From F23-D06 sp045132055 (GTDB taxonomy: Bacteria; Bacteroidota; Bacteroidia; Bacteroidales; WCHB1-69): a stretch of 64,000 nt of DNA. The position numbers were made by a program, and so were the translations under genes. Location: contig JBGURP010000027.1 in the NCBI GenBank assembly GCA_045132055.1, forward strand, positions 124,001 to 188,000. The letters run 5' to 3'. Below, one piece after another: positions 24,281 to 33,218 of this stretch (position 1 is the stretch's first letter; each line of letters begins with the position of its first letter). The notes under the pieces are model-generated. The model worked only from the letters and a program-made list of their open reading frames with translations, had not been told where the DNA came from and made no database searches.

Positions 24281-25888
24281 ATGTCCAAAACATTATTTTT
24301 AGGAGATGAGGCCGTTGCCCAAGCTGCATTGGATGCCGGCTTGTCGGGTGTGTACGCCTATCCGGGCACACCTTCCACTGAAATCACTGAATTTATCCAG
24401 AATTCCAAACAAGGTCGCGCTGGCGAGGTGCACAGCATCTGGGCTGGTAACGAGAAGACCGCCATGGAGTCTGCCATCGGCATGTCATACGCCGGCAAGC
24501 GTTCCATGGTGTGCATGAAGCACGTGGGTCTGAACGTGGCTGCCGACCCGTTTATGAACTCCTCCATCACGGGTGCCAACGGCGGCATGGTGGTGGTGGT
24601 GGCCGACGACCCGTCGATGCACTCCTCTCAGGACGAGCAGGACTCCCGTTACTACGCCAAGTTCGCGCTGATTCCGTCCTTTGAGCCCTCCAACCAACAG
24701 GAGGCTTACGACATCACGTATGCGGCTTTCGACTATTCTGAGAAATACCACACGCCCGTGCTGATCCGTCTGACCACGCGCTTGTCACACTCCCGTGCCG
24801 GCGTGGAGCGCAAGGCCGAGCGTCCGCAAAATCCGCTGCACATCGAGGAGAACCCGAAACAGTTCATCCTGCTGCCCGCCAACGCACGCGTGCACTATCG
24901 CACCCTGCTCGGCAAACAGGACGCTTTTGAGGAAGAATCTCTCAACTCTCCGTTCAACAAATACATCGACGGTGCCGACAAGAAGATGGGTATCATCGCT
25001 TCTGGCATCGCTTACAACTACTTAATGGAGAACTACGAAGGCGGCAAGTGTCCCCACCCTGTCCTGAAGATTTCCCAATACCCGCTTCCTTCCAAGCTCA
25101 TCGCCAAGATGGTGGACGAGTGCGAAACCGTGCTCGTGGCTGAAGAGGGTTATCCTTTCATCGAAGAGCAGGTGCGCGGCATTTTGAACCGCACGGGCAA
25201 CATCATCGGCCGTTTGAGCGGCGCGCTGCCTCGTGACGGCGAACTGAACCCGAACCTCGTGGCCAAAGCTCTCGGTCTGCCCGACACCTACGGCGCTCCT
25301 ATTCCTGAACTCGTGGTGCCCAGACCGCCCGCGTTGTGTGTGGGCTGCCCGCACATCGACTCCTACAACGCCATCAACGCTGCCATGGAGAAATACGGCA
25401 AGGGCAAAGTGTTTGCCGATATCGGTTGCTACACATTGGGTGCTCTGCCTCCTTACAACGCTATCTACACCACCGTCGATATGGGTGCTTCCATCACCAT
25501 GGCCAAGGGTGCCGCCGACGCAGGCTTGCGTCCGGTGCTGGCCGTCATCGGTGACTCCACCTTCACGCACAGCGGTATGACCTCCCTGTTGGACTGCATC
25601 TATGAGAACACACCTGTCACGGTGATGATCCTCGACAACAGCACCACAGGTATGACCGGCGGTCAGGATTCCCATGCCCTCGGCGTGCTCGGCGAGATCT
25701 GCAAAGGCCTCGGCGTGAAAGAGGATCACATCCACCGCATCAACCCGCTGAAGGCACACCATGACGAGAACGTGGCCATCATCGAGAAGGAACTCGAATA
25801 CGAAGGCGTGTCCGTCATCATCCCGACGCGTGAGTGCATCCAGACCCTCAGCCGCCGCATGAAGAAACAGCAGGCTGCGAAAAAATAA
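24281..25888 (+). CDS. iorA: Indolepyruvate:ferredoxin oxidoreductase alpha subunit, without the ferredoxin domain
   Basis: IorA/IorB oxidatively decarboxylate aryl-2-oxoacids from aromatic amino acids to aryl-acetyl-CoA. The N-terminal half is the pyrimidine-binding domain (GVYAYPGTPSTEITEFI, AIGMSYAGKRSMV), and the C-terminal half binds thiamine diphosphate (CVGCPHIDSY, GDSTFTHSGMTSL, DNSTTGMTGGQ). Typical IorA has ~600 residues with a two-cluster 4Fe-4S ferredoxin domain at the end; this one stops at 535 after IPTRECIQTL with a Lys-rich tail, so that domain is absent. Only the cysteines of the core remain. iorB follows after a palindromic repeat. Confidence 0.88.
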   Translation: MSKTLFLGDEAVAQAALDAGLSGVYAYPGTPSTEITEFIQNSKQGRAGEVHSIWAGNEKTAMESAIGMSYAGKRSMVCMKHVGLNVAADPFMNSSITGANGGMVVVVADDPSMHSSQDEQDSRYYAKFALIPSFEPSNQQEAYDITYAAFDYSEKYHTPVLIRLTTRLSHSRAGVERKAERPQNPLHIEENPKQFILLPANARVHYRTLLGKQDAFEEESLNSPFNKYIDGADKKMGIIASGIAYNYLMENYEGGKCPHPVLKISQYPLPSKLIAKMVDECETVLVAEEGYPFIEEQVRGILNRTGNIIGRLSGALPRDGELNPNLVAKALGLPDTYGAPIPELVVPRPPALCVGCPHIDSYNAINAAMEKYGKGKVFADIGCYTLGALPPYNAIYTTVDMGASITMAKGAADAGLRPVLAVIGDSTFTHSGMTSLLDCIYENTPVTVMILDNSTTGMTGGQDSHALGVLGEICKGLGVKEDHIHRINPLKAHHDENVAIIEKELEYEGVSVIIPTRECIQTLSRRMKKQQAAKK

Positions 25889-25922
25889 CAACCATATCAT
25901 CCACGAATAATCATAATCCGTT

Positions 25923-25954
25923 GTGTAGAGACGGTATGCATACCGTCTCTACAC
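25923..25954. repeat. Perfect 32-bp palindrome between iorA and iorB, copy 3
   Basis: GTGTAGAGACGGTATG followed by its exact reverse complement, inside the 93-base iorA-iorB gap. Longest and best preserved of the three GAGACG palindromes. In RNA it would form a 16-bp hairpin without a T run. Confidence 0.88.
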
Positions 25955-25981
25955 ATGGAAATAATAAAAACAGAAATCAAT

Positions 25982-26563
25982 ATGAAAATCGACATCATAT
26001 TAGCAGGTGTAGGCGGTCAGGGTATCCTCTCCATCGCCACCATCGTCGGCTATGCAGCCGTCAAAAGAGGAATGTACATGAAACAGGCCGAGGTTCACGG
26101 CATGAGCCAGCGCGGCGGTGACGTGCAATCGCACTTCCGCCTCTCCGACCAGGAAATCGCCTCCGACCTAATCCCGATGGGCAAGGCCGACATGATCATC
26201 TCCGTGGAGCCCATGGAGTCATTGCGTTATCTGCCGTGGCTCAACCCGGAGACCGGCTGGCTGATCACCAACGACCAACCTTTCGTGAACATCCCCAACT
26301 ATCCGGATTTCGACAAACTGAACGCCGAATTGGGCAAACTGAAAAACAAGGTGGTCATCAATGCTGACAAAATCGCGAAGGACCTCGGTTCCGCGCGTTC
26401 TGCCAACATGGTCATACTGGGTGCAGCTTCCCCGTATCTCGGAATTCCGTTTGAGGAAATCGAGGCTGCCGTGCGCGAGAACTTCGCACGCAAGGGCGAA
26501 GACATCGTCAATGTGAACATCGCCTGTCTGCGTGCAGGCAAAGAGTTCGCCGAAAAACTGTAA
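25982..26563 (+). CDS. iorB: Indolepyruvate:ferredoxin oxidoreductase beta subunit
   Basis: The 193-residue protein is the gamma-type domain of 2-oxoacid oxidoreductases: it opens with DIILAGVGGQGILSIATIVG, the cofactor-binding glycine-rich motif, followed by QAEVHGMSQRGGDVQSHFRLS. It pairs with IorA. I chose the ATG at 25982 because the earlier in-frame ATG starts inside the palindrome's trailing edge and adds a non-conserved nine residues. Confidence 0.92.
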   Translation: MKIDIILAGVGGQGILSIATIVGYAAVKRGMYMKQAEVHGMSQRGGDVQSHFRLSDQEIASDLIPMGKADMIISVEPMESLRYLPWLNPETGWLITNDQPFVNIPNYPDFDKLNAELGKLKNKVVINADKIAKDLGSARSANMVILGAASPYLGIPFEEIEAAVRENFARKGEDIVNVNIACLRAGKEFAEKL

Positions 26564-26575
26564 GAAAATATCTGA

Positions 26576-27424
26576 ATGAACAACCTGATTGAGTTTTTCA
26601 AGAAGAATTTTCATTATTTCCTGCTGGCAATTCTTCTGGTGGTGAGCATCATCATGATGGGCAAGTCCATGTCCTACAGCAAATACAAGTTTGCCAGGAT
26701 ATGCCAGAACACCATCGGCCCCATCCAGAAGAATTGGGCGGAAATGATCCACAAATTCAGTCTTGGCCAGGAGAACGATCTCTTGACCCAGCAGAACATC
26801 GCCTTGATGCGCGAAAATGAAAACATGTTCATCTACAAAAATGACACTGTCATCTCCATGATGAGCAAAACCGACTCGCTGCATCCGAGAAGCATGCGCC
26901 TGTACGACTACACGTATGCGCATGTGATCTACAAGACGACCGATCAGGCGTTCAACTATCTCATCATCGACAAAGGAAGCAAAGACGGCATTAGCCGCGA
27001 CATGGCGGTCACCTGTCCGCAAGGCGTGGTCGGGGTCATCAATGATGTATCCGATCATTTTTCTTCCATTATCCCCATCCTGCATCCCGACTCGCGCATC
27101 AGTGCAACCGTCTCCCCCATCAACCAGGTGGGCACCGTGGTGTGGGAAGGACCTAACCCTCAGGTTGCCTACTTGGAGAATATTCCCCAACATCTGGAAA
27201 TCAACATTGGCGATTCCGTGCTGACCAGCGGCTTCTCCAACATCTTTCCCAAAGGATTGCTAATCGGCACCGTGAAAGAGGTTTCCGTAGGCAAGAATGC
27301 CAGCTTCCTCACCATCAAGGTCAAACTGGCCACCAATTTCAACAAGCTCAACACTGTCTATCTGATTGAAAATCTCCACAAAGCGGAGATAGATTCATTA
27401 AAAGCCAACTTCAAGAATGAATAA
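26576..27424 (+). CDS. mreC: Rod shape-determining protein MreC
   Basis: Part of the elongasome. The 282-residue protein has a short cytoplasmic N-terminus, one membrane helix (HYFLLAILLVVSIIMMG, about 13-30), a coiled-coil (QENDLLTQQNIALMRENENMF), and the periplasmic double-barrel domain with IIDKGSKDGISRDMAV and GDSVLTSGFSNIFPKGLLIG. mreB is not present upstream; the gene follows iorB by 12 bases. It overlaps mreD by eight bases. Confidence 0.93.
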   Translation: MNNLIEFFKKNFHYFLLAILLVVSIIMMGKSMSYSKYKFARICQNTIGPIQKNWAEMIHKFSLGQENDLLTQQNIALMRENENMFIYKNDTVISMMSKTDSLHPRSMRLYDYTYAHVIYKTTDQAFNYLIIDKGSKDGISRDMAVTCPQGVVGVINDVSDHFSSIIPILHPDSRISATVSPINQVGTVVWEGPNPQVAYLENIPQHLEINIGDSVLTSGFSNIFPKGLLIGTVKEVSVGKNASFLTIKVKLATNFNKLNTVYLIENLHKAEIDSLKANFKNE

Positions 27425-27935
27425 TGTCGTCTCGAACATATTGCGTATCATCCTCGTGCTCCTGTTGCAAGTATTCATTTGCAACTACATACATTTGTTC
27501 GGGTTCATCACTCCGGCTTTTTACGTTTTTGGGCTATTGCTGTTGCCTTTGGAGCTGCCCAAATCCATCCAGTATCTGATAGGCTTCTTCTGTGGTCTAT
27601 TTGTTGATATGTTCACCCACACGCTCGGCGTGAACGCAGCGGCATGCACCGTCATCATGTTCATCCGCCCGTTCATCGTCAAGGCCCTCAATGGCCGCAA
27701 GACCAGCGACAGCGTGGAACGCCTTATCCCAGGCGTAAAAGACTTCAAATGGCTGGTATCTTACGTCGGTTTTCTCACCTTTGTACATCAGCTACTGGTA
27801 GTTATGCTGGAGACCTTGTCTTTCCACAACTTCCTGCATTCCCTTACCGCCATCATCGGAAATACCGTGCTTTCCGCCTTCATCATCCTTTGTGCCGAAT
27901 ACATCTTCTACCCCGTACAAGGGAAAAACAAATAG
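27417..27935 (+). CDS. mreD: Rod shape-determining protein MreD
   Basis: The 172-residue protein is almost wholly hydrophobic with five or six membrane helices and the typical FGLLLLPLELPKSIQYLIGFFCGLFVDMF segment. Its start lies inside the mreC end, so the two are translationally coupled. In many genomes mrdA and rodA follow; here a tamL gene starts two bases after the stop. Confidence 0.88.
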   Translation: MNNVVSNILRIILVLLLQVFICNYIHLFGFITPAFYVFGLLLLPLELPKSIQYLIGFFCGLFVDMFTHTLGVNAAACTVIMFIRPFIVKALNGRKTSDSVERLIPGVKDFKWLVSYVGFLTFVHQLLVVMLETLSFHNFLHSLTAIIGNTVLSAFIILCAEYIFYPVQGKNK

Positions 27936-27937
27936 CC

Positions 27938-30334
27938 ATGAAAAAGGTTCTTCCACTGTTGATTTTCGCAACAGCCTTATTGTTCTCCGCCTGTAGTCCG
28001 ACTCGGGTGCTGAAGGAGAATGAATATATGTTGCTGCGCAACAATGTGGAGGTAAAAGGGGCGCCCAGCACCGACTTTGACAACCTCAAATCCTATTGCC
28101 GCCCCATTCCAAACGACCGTTTTCTCACCATTTTCTTGGTCAAACCCAGACTTTATGCCATGGGAATGCCTACTCCGGACAAAAACGGGATAATCAAGGA
28201 TACCAAATTCAAAAAATGGCTACGAGAAAAAGTTGGCGAAGCCCCTGTCCTGCTGGATTCCGCCGAAATAGACAACTCTGTTGACCAACTTCAGATTGTG
28301 ATGAAGCAGTCGGGATACTTTGACGCCGATATTTCCTATCAAGTAAAGCACAACAAACACAACAACAAAAAGGTCAAAGTCAATTATCTGATCAACGCCA
28401 ACGAGCCTTATCGAATCAGCAACATCACGTACAACATCGACATACCCGAATACAAGAAAATCGTCATTCTGAACAAAGACGAAACCTTGCTGGAGCCGGG
28501 GATGTTATACAACGAGGAAATCATATCCGACGAATTGACCCGTATCATCAACCTGATCCGGGACGAAGGCTACTACTATGTGGAGAAGTCCATCATCAGC
28601 TGCGAGGTATCCTACGATCCGCCGCAAGATAGCCTGAACACGAATCCTCACACGGTCTCTTTGGAAATCATCATGAAGATTCCGAGCAACGACAATGCCT
28701 CCCGTTATTTGTACAAATACACTTACAACAACGTGTATGTCTATACCAACTACAGCGCACTTGACAATCTCATCCATCATTATGACACGGTAAGATTCCA
28801 TTCCAGGGACAAAAACGACCACACGCGCTATTACTTCATCACCCCGCACTACGACTGGCTGGAGAAGCCCATCCGGGATTTCCATTACGGTACATTGGCG
28901 AATGCCATCTACAGCAAACGGGACATTCCCTACTCCCAGATCGTACGCCGGAGAAGCAGCCAGGCCATCAGCCAGTTGGACAATTTCAGCTATTACAGCA
29001 TCGAATTCAAGGAAAACGAGAAATTGTTGGACACCATCAACCGGACTGGTGTGCTGGACTCATACTATTACTTGACCCCAATGAAGATTCACAGTATTGG
29101 CGGACAGCTGGACTTGCGCAATGACAAATCAGCCATCTCGTTCTCATACACCAATCGAAACATCTTCAAAGGGGCCGAGCACTTGACCATCAACGTGTCT
29201 GGCGGTTATTTTTACTATTCATTGACCAACCTGTTCCGTCACAACACCACATACGCCTATCCTGAGTTCGGTGTTGGTGCAACGCTCACTTTCCCCAATT
29301 TGTTTCTTTTCAATAAGACACAGAAGGCAACTGGCATCCGATACAGCACTTCCGTCAATGCCAGCATCAACTACAACGGGTTATACCGCCGTCTGATGTA
29401 CAACGTCGGCATGACCTACAACTGGAGTCCGAGCTACTATCTCAACCACAGTGTCAGTCCCATTGACATCAGCACCATCAACAACAGTGACCGACGGGCG
29501 GCGCGCCTGCTGAACTATGACAACTATCCCGAATCTTATCAGAGCAGATTTGGAAAATTCTTCCTGCTTTCTTTCAAATACAGCATGAATTATCTGGTAC
29601 CCTTCAAGGTGACCCAAAACAAGCACAACATGCGTATTTCTGTCAACTTTGAATCGTCAGGTCTTGTTTTGAAAGGGTTAAACGCCCTTATCACGCCCGA
29701 AGAACGATGGACAATCAGCCGCAACAGACTGGACAGCACCGGATACAACTACTCCTCATTCGAAAAGCTTGAGGCCACCTGGAACTATACCTACAAAATC
29801 AACAAGAACAACAGTTTCGCCACCCGGTTGTCCGCCGGAGCGATGATTCCGTTAGACAAAGACTCGCGCATCCCTTACGAGCGCGGCTTCTATGTCGGCA
29901 CCAGCAACAGCATGAGAGCTTGGGGATACCGCGGTTTGGGACCCGGCGCCTACGAGCACGGCAAAGACAGTCTATACACTGGTGACATCAAGATAGAATG
30001 GAACCTCGAATATAGAGGAACTCTATACAAATCATTCAAGTACGGCATTTTCAGCGATATCGGAAACATCTGGTTAGCCCAAAAGAACGACGACATGCCG
30101 AATGCAGAGTTCGATTTCAACCGTTTTTACAAAGAATTGGCCATTGACGTGGGTGTGGGATTGCGACTGGATTTCAACTTCCTCATTCTCCGCATTGACT
30201 ATGCCATTCCGATCTACGACCCCTCACGCACCAGCTATGGTCCTTGGATCAATTCCGTTTGGTTTGACAAAAACACGCCACGGAAATTCAGATGGGGCAA
30301 TGGCTTGAAGATTGCGATTGGGTACGCGTTCTAG
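27938..30334 (+). CDS. TamL: Omp85-family outer-membrane lipoprotein (TamA-like)
   Basis: The 798-residue protein has a lipoprotein signal (MKKVLPLLIFATALLFSAC), POTRA-like domains (e.g. VKVNYLINANEPYRISNITY at about 145-165, with beta-alpha-alpha-beta-beta pattern) and a C-terminal 16-stranded barrel with the Omp85 signature GTSNSMRAWGYRGLGPG (lid/strand motif R-G-Y/R-G-x-G) and closing RWGNGLKIAIGYAF. Bacteroidota TamL is the lipidated relative of TamA and is thought to work with TamB; the tamB gene here is at 62927. I chose the ATG at 27938 as it begins the lipoprotein signal. Confidence 0.86.
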   Translation: MKKVLPLLIFATALLFSACSPTRVLKENEYMLLRNNVEVKGAPSTDFDNLKSYCRPIPNDRFLTIFLVKPRLYAMGMPTPDKNGIIKDTKFKKWLREKVGEAPVLLDSAEIDNSVDQLQIVMKQSGYFDADISYQVKHNKHNNKKVKVNYLINANEPYRISNITYNIDIPEYKKIVILNKDETLLEPGMLYNEEIISDELTRIINLIRDEGYYYVEKSIISCEVSYDPPQDSLNTNPHTVSLEIIMKIPSNDNASRYLYKYTYNNVYVYTNYSALDNLIHHYDTVRFHSRDKNDHTRYYFITPHYDWLEKPIRDFHYGTLANAIYSKRDIPYSQIVRRRSSQAISQLDNFSYYSIEFKENEKLLDTINRTGVLDSYYYLTPMKIHSIGGQLDLRNDKSAISFSYTNRNIFKGAEHLTINVSGGYFYYSLTNLFRHNTTYAYPEFGVGATLTFPNLFLFNKTQKATGIRYSTSVNASINYNGLYRRLMYNVGMTYNWSPSYYLNHSVSPIDISTINNSDRRAARLLNYDNYPESYQSRFGKFFLLSFKYSMNYLVPFKVTQNKHNMRISVNFESSGLVLKGLNALITPEERWTISRNRLDSTGYNYSSFEKLEATWNYTYKINKNNSFATRLSAGAMIPLDKDSRIPYERGFYVGTSNSMRAWGYRGLGPGAYEHGKDSLYTGDIKIEWNLEYRGTLYKSFKYGIFSDIGNIWLAQKNDDMPNAEFDFNRFYKELAIDVGVGLRLDFNFLILRIDYAIPIYDPSRTSYGPWINSVWFDKNTPRKFRWGNGLKIAIGYAF

Positions 30335-30335
30335 A

Positions 30336-30402
30336 GGAGATTAGAGATGAGAGATGAGAGTTTAGAGTTTAGAGATTAAGGTTCAAGGTTCAAGGTTCAA
30401 CA
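30336..30402. repeat. Mixed low-complexity repeats after tamL
   Basis: GATTAGAGATGAGAGATGAGAG, then GTTTAGAGTTTAGAGATT, then three copies of AAGGTTC. It lies between the convergent tamL and SpoU methyltransferase genes; no terminator hairpin seen. Confidence 0.7.
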
Positions 30403-30430
30403 AGCATTTATTTGGATGCTGATTTTGGGG

Positions 30431-30964
30431 CTATTCAATAATCTTGCTTTTTGCGACTTCCCAAATCACGATGCCGGCGGCAATGGTGACGTTAAGGGAG
30501 TGCTTGGTACCGAACTGTGGGATTTCTATGGCTCCGTCGCACACAGGCAGCAGACGCTCATCCACGCCAAACACCTCGTTCCCGACAATGACAGCCACCT
30601 TTCCCATGGCTGAGAAATCCATATCCTGCAACATGACGGACTCGTCCACTTGCTCCACCACAAAGACCTTGTAGCCTTCTGATTTCAACTTCAGGGCAAG
30701 TTCAACGACATCTTCCTGATATTCCCAAATCACGCTTTCGGTGGCGCCGAGGGCTGTCTTGCTGATTTCGCGATTGGGCGGACAGGCTGTGATGCCACAC
30801 AGGTAGAGTTTTTCCGCTTTGAAGGCATCGCAGGTACGGAATACAGAGCCCACGTTGTTCATACTCCGTATGCTGTCGAGCACCACCACCAAAGGAAGCT
30901 TTTCCTGAGCCTTGAATTGCTCGGGCGTGATGCGATTCAACTCCTCCATCGACAATTTCTTCAT
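30431..30964 (-). CDS. SpoU/TrmH-family RNA 2'-O-ribose methyltransferase
   Basis: A SPOUT-fold methylase of 177 residues. Motif 1 is SMNNVGSVFRTCDAF (about 34-48) with the catalytic Arg; motif 2 is VIVGNEVFGVD (about 125-135); motif 3 is IEIPQFGTKHSLNVTIAAGI (about 147-166), where the trefoil knot binds SAM. The family methylates tRNA or rRNA riboses; which one cannot be told. It lies 21 bases after dnaB and is probably co-transcribed. Confidence 0.9.
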   Translation of the reverse strand: MKKLSMEELNRITPEQFKAQEKLPLVVVLDSIRSMNNVGSVFRTCDAFKAEKLYLCGITACPPNREISKTALGATESVIWEYQEDVVELALKLKSEGYKVFVVEQVDESVMLQDMDFSAMGKVAVIVGNEVFGVDERLLPVCDGAIEIPQFGTKHSLNVTIAAGIVIWEVAKSKIIE

Positions 30965-30985
30965 ACGCTATAGAATTTCAGATGG

Positions 30986-32548
30986 CTAAAATGGCAAATC
31001 GCCTAGCGACGTGTCGGGTTGTACGGAACCATCATCGTCGTTCATGCTGCTGCTGATCTCCGCAAAGCTCTGGTTAGGTTTGATGACACTGTTATCCATG
31101 AAGGTCGTCTCCCCTTCAAAATAATTCTGCTCCACATCAGCAAACTTCGTGTATTGGCTGATGAAGCGCACGCGTTCAGACCCGGTGGAACCATGACGGT
31201 TCTTCTCAAACATCACCTCTGCAAGGCCTGCCGACGGAGTCTGGTCTTCGAAAGTATCCATGTGGTAATATTCAGGACGATAGAGGAACAGCACCATGTC
31301 GGCATCCTGTTCGATGGATCCGGACTCACGAAGGTCGGAGAGCATGGGGCGCTTGGAGCCACCGCGGGTCTCCACCGCACGGCTCAGCTGCGACAAGGCA
31401 ATGACTGGCACATTGAGCTCTTTGGCCAACGCTTTCAACGAACGAGAAATGTAGCTGATTTCCTGCTCACGGTTTCCCCCACTCTTGCCAGCGTTGTCGT
31501 TACCACCCTGCATCAGCTGCAGGTAGTCCACGATGATCAGCTGGATATCATGTTTGTGTTTCAGACGGCGGCACTTGGCTCGCAAGTCGAATACCGACAG
31601 GGCCGGCGTGTCGTCAATAATCAGATTGGAACTCTCCAGCACACCAATGCTGTCCATCAATTTGATCCACTCATTATCGCTGAGGTTGCCCTTTGAAATG
31701 TGGTCGGACGGGATACCCGACTCAATGGAGAACAGTCTGTGCACTAGCTGTTCTGCCGACATTTCCAGAGAGAACAGGGCTACGGGCATCTTATAATCCA
31801 GTGCTGCATTGCGGGCAATGGAGAGCACGAATGAGGTTTTACCCATACCCGGACGACCTGCCACAATGATCAAGTCGGATTTCTGCCAGCCACCCGTCTT
31901 CTCGTCAATGGAACGGATGCCGCAGGGCACACCTTGGATTTTGTCAGCATTCTGCCGCAGATTGTCCAAATTGTCCAATGCCGAGCGTACAACCTGATGC
32001 AGCACCTTACTGTCGCGCTTGAAGTTGTTCTCAACGATATTGAAAATCTTGCTTTCTGCCTTATCCAAAAGGTCCAGTACATCATTGGAATCATCGAACG
32101 AGTCAGTGATAATTTCATTGCAGTTGTGAATCAGCTCCCGGACCACGAATTTCTCCATCACCACGCGGGCGTGGTACTCAATGTTGGCCGAAGAGGTGAC
32201 ACGGTTGGTCAACGAAGCCAGATACGATGCGCCGCCCACCACTTCCAGCAACTTTTCCTTACGGAGCTGGTTGGTCACGGTAAGCAAGTCAATGGGTTGT
32301 GTGAGCATGAAGAGCTTCTCAATAGCTTGGAAAATATGCTGATGGGCCTCCACATAAAACATTTTGGCTGAAAGAAAGTCGAGGATGGTGCTCACTGCGT
32401 TGTCGTCAATCATCAGGGCACCCAGCACGGCGGCTTCAAAATCCACGGCCTGCGGGGTCACTTTGCCCGTGACGCCCAATGTGGTATCCACGCGATTATA
32501 CGACAGTGTTTTTGCCGGCCTACTTTCGGTAACTGGCTTGTTTTCCAT
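30986..32548 (-). CDS. dnaB: Replicative DNA helicase DnaB
   Basis: Hexameric 5'-3' helicase at the replication fork. The 520-residue protein has the primase-binding N-terminal domain (VDFEAAVLGALMIDD at about 35-49) and a RecA-type core: Walker A GRPGMGKTS, ALFSLEMSAEQLVHR, Walker B LIIVDYLQLMQGG, VIALSQLSRAVETRGG and LRESGSIEQDADMVLFLYR. The C-terminal tail is acidic (SSMNDDDGS). No intein. Full length. Confidence 0.96.
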   Translation of the reverse strand: MENKPVTESRPAKTLSYNRVDTTLGVTGKVTPQAVDFEAAVLGALMIDDNAVSTILDFLSAKMFYVEAHQHIFQAIEKLFMLTQPIDLLTVTNQLRKEKLLEVVGGASYLASLTNRVTSSANIEYHARVVMEKFVVRELIHNCNEIITDSFDDSNDVLDLLDKAESKIFNIVENNFKRDSKVLHQVVRSALDNLDNLRQNADKIQGVPCGIRSIDEKTGGWQKSDLIIVAGRPGMGKTSFVLSIARNAALDYKMPVALFSLEMSAEQLVHRLFSIESGIPSDHISKGNLSDNEWIKLMDSIGVLESSNLIIDDTPALSVFDLRAKCRRLKHKHDIQLIIVDYLQLMQGGNDNAGKSGGNREQEISYISRSLKALAKELNVPVIALSQLSRAVETRGGSKRPMLSDLRESGSIEQDADMVLFLYRPEYYHMDTFEDQTPSAGLAEVMFEKNRHGSTGSERVRFISQYTKFADVEQNYFEGETTFMDNSVIKPNQSFAEISSSMNDDDGSVQPDTSLGDLPF

Positions 32549-32650
32549 AAATTAAGAAATTGTATTTTGTAAATATTTCAGATGGCAAATATCTACAAAA
32601 AAGAGGTCTGTTCGGAAAGACAAGCCCGATAAAGTTATGAACAAGCCCGA

Positions 32651-33136
32651 TTAGGGCAGGAATCCTGCATGGAAAGTGTAAGGCAGCAAGTCGGCCACGC
32701 TACGGAAACGGTACACGGGTCCGACTTGTCCGGAGAGAATAACCTCGATAGGCTGGTTGAACTTCTGCTCATACTCATAGAGCACCTGCCGGCAGCTACC
32801 GCAGGGGGACACCGGCACCTTCAAAGGCTCCACGGGATTGATAGCCGTGATGGCAAGCGTGTGGAAAGGCACCTCGGGATAGAGCGAAGAGGCAGAAAAG
32901 GCAGCGGTACGCTCCGCGCACAAGCCACACGGATAAACCGCATTCTCCTGATTGCTGCCCGTCACCACCTCGCCATTGTTCAGCAGCAAGGCCGCACCCA
33001 CTTGGAAATGGGAGTACTGGGCATACGCGCGCGTAGCGGCTTCCTCCGCTTTGGCGAGCAAACTTGCAATTTCCTCAGGCAGTTCATTCCGATCCTCATA
33101 GACGAGCACCTCGGATTTCAGCGTCAAATTCTTCAT
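32651..33136 (-). CDS. cdd: Cytidine deaminase
   Basis: Converts cytidine and deoxycytidine to the uridine forms (pyrimidine salvage). The zinc motif CAE is at 73-75 with catalytic Glu75 (PCGLCAERTAAF), and PCGSCRQ at 111-117 gives the other two zinc Cys; a Cys rather than His first ligand marks the tetrameric type. At 161 residues it is slightly longer than the usual ~135, with an extended N-terminus. The ATG at 33136 is preferred over an in-frame TTG nine bases upstream. Confidence 0.93.
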   Translation of the reverse strand: MKNLTLKSEVLVYEDRNELPEEIASLLAKAEEAATRAYAQYSHFQVGAALLLNNGEVVTGSNQENAVYPCGLCAERTAAFSASSLYPEVPFHTLAITAINPVEPLKVPVSPCGSCRQVLYEYEQKFNQPIEVILSGQVGPVYRFRSVADLLPYTFHAGFLP

Positions 33137-33181
33137 ATTGCACAATAAAGTTGTCAGTCAATTAATTTTAACGAAGGAAAC

Positions 33182-33190
33182 GCAAAAATA
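33182..33190 (-). promoter_or_regulatory. -7 promoter box of cdd
   Basis: TATTTTTGC on the minus strand, 46 bases before the cdd start; it separates cdd from the efflux operon upstream. Confidence 0.6.
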
Positions 33191-33218
33191 TTGTAGAAGC
33201 AGGTCTAGCTAGATTCAA

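Noticed and set aside
25022..25900. 292-codon open frame on the minus strand over iorA
   Set aside because: It has no recognised domain and is the antisense shadow of a well-conserved gene with strong codon bias. The same applies to long frames opposite iorB/mreC (26219-27193), the TonB receptor (43104-43937), mfd (14023-14811) and mnmE/ATP-grasp (9318-10073).
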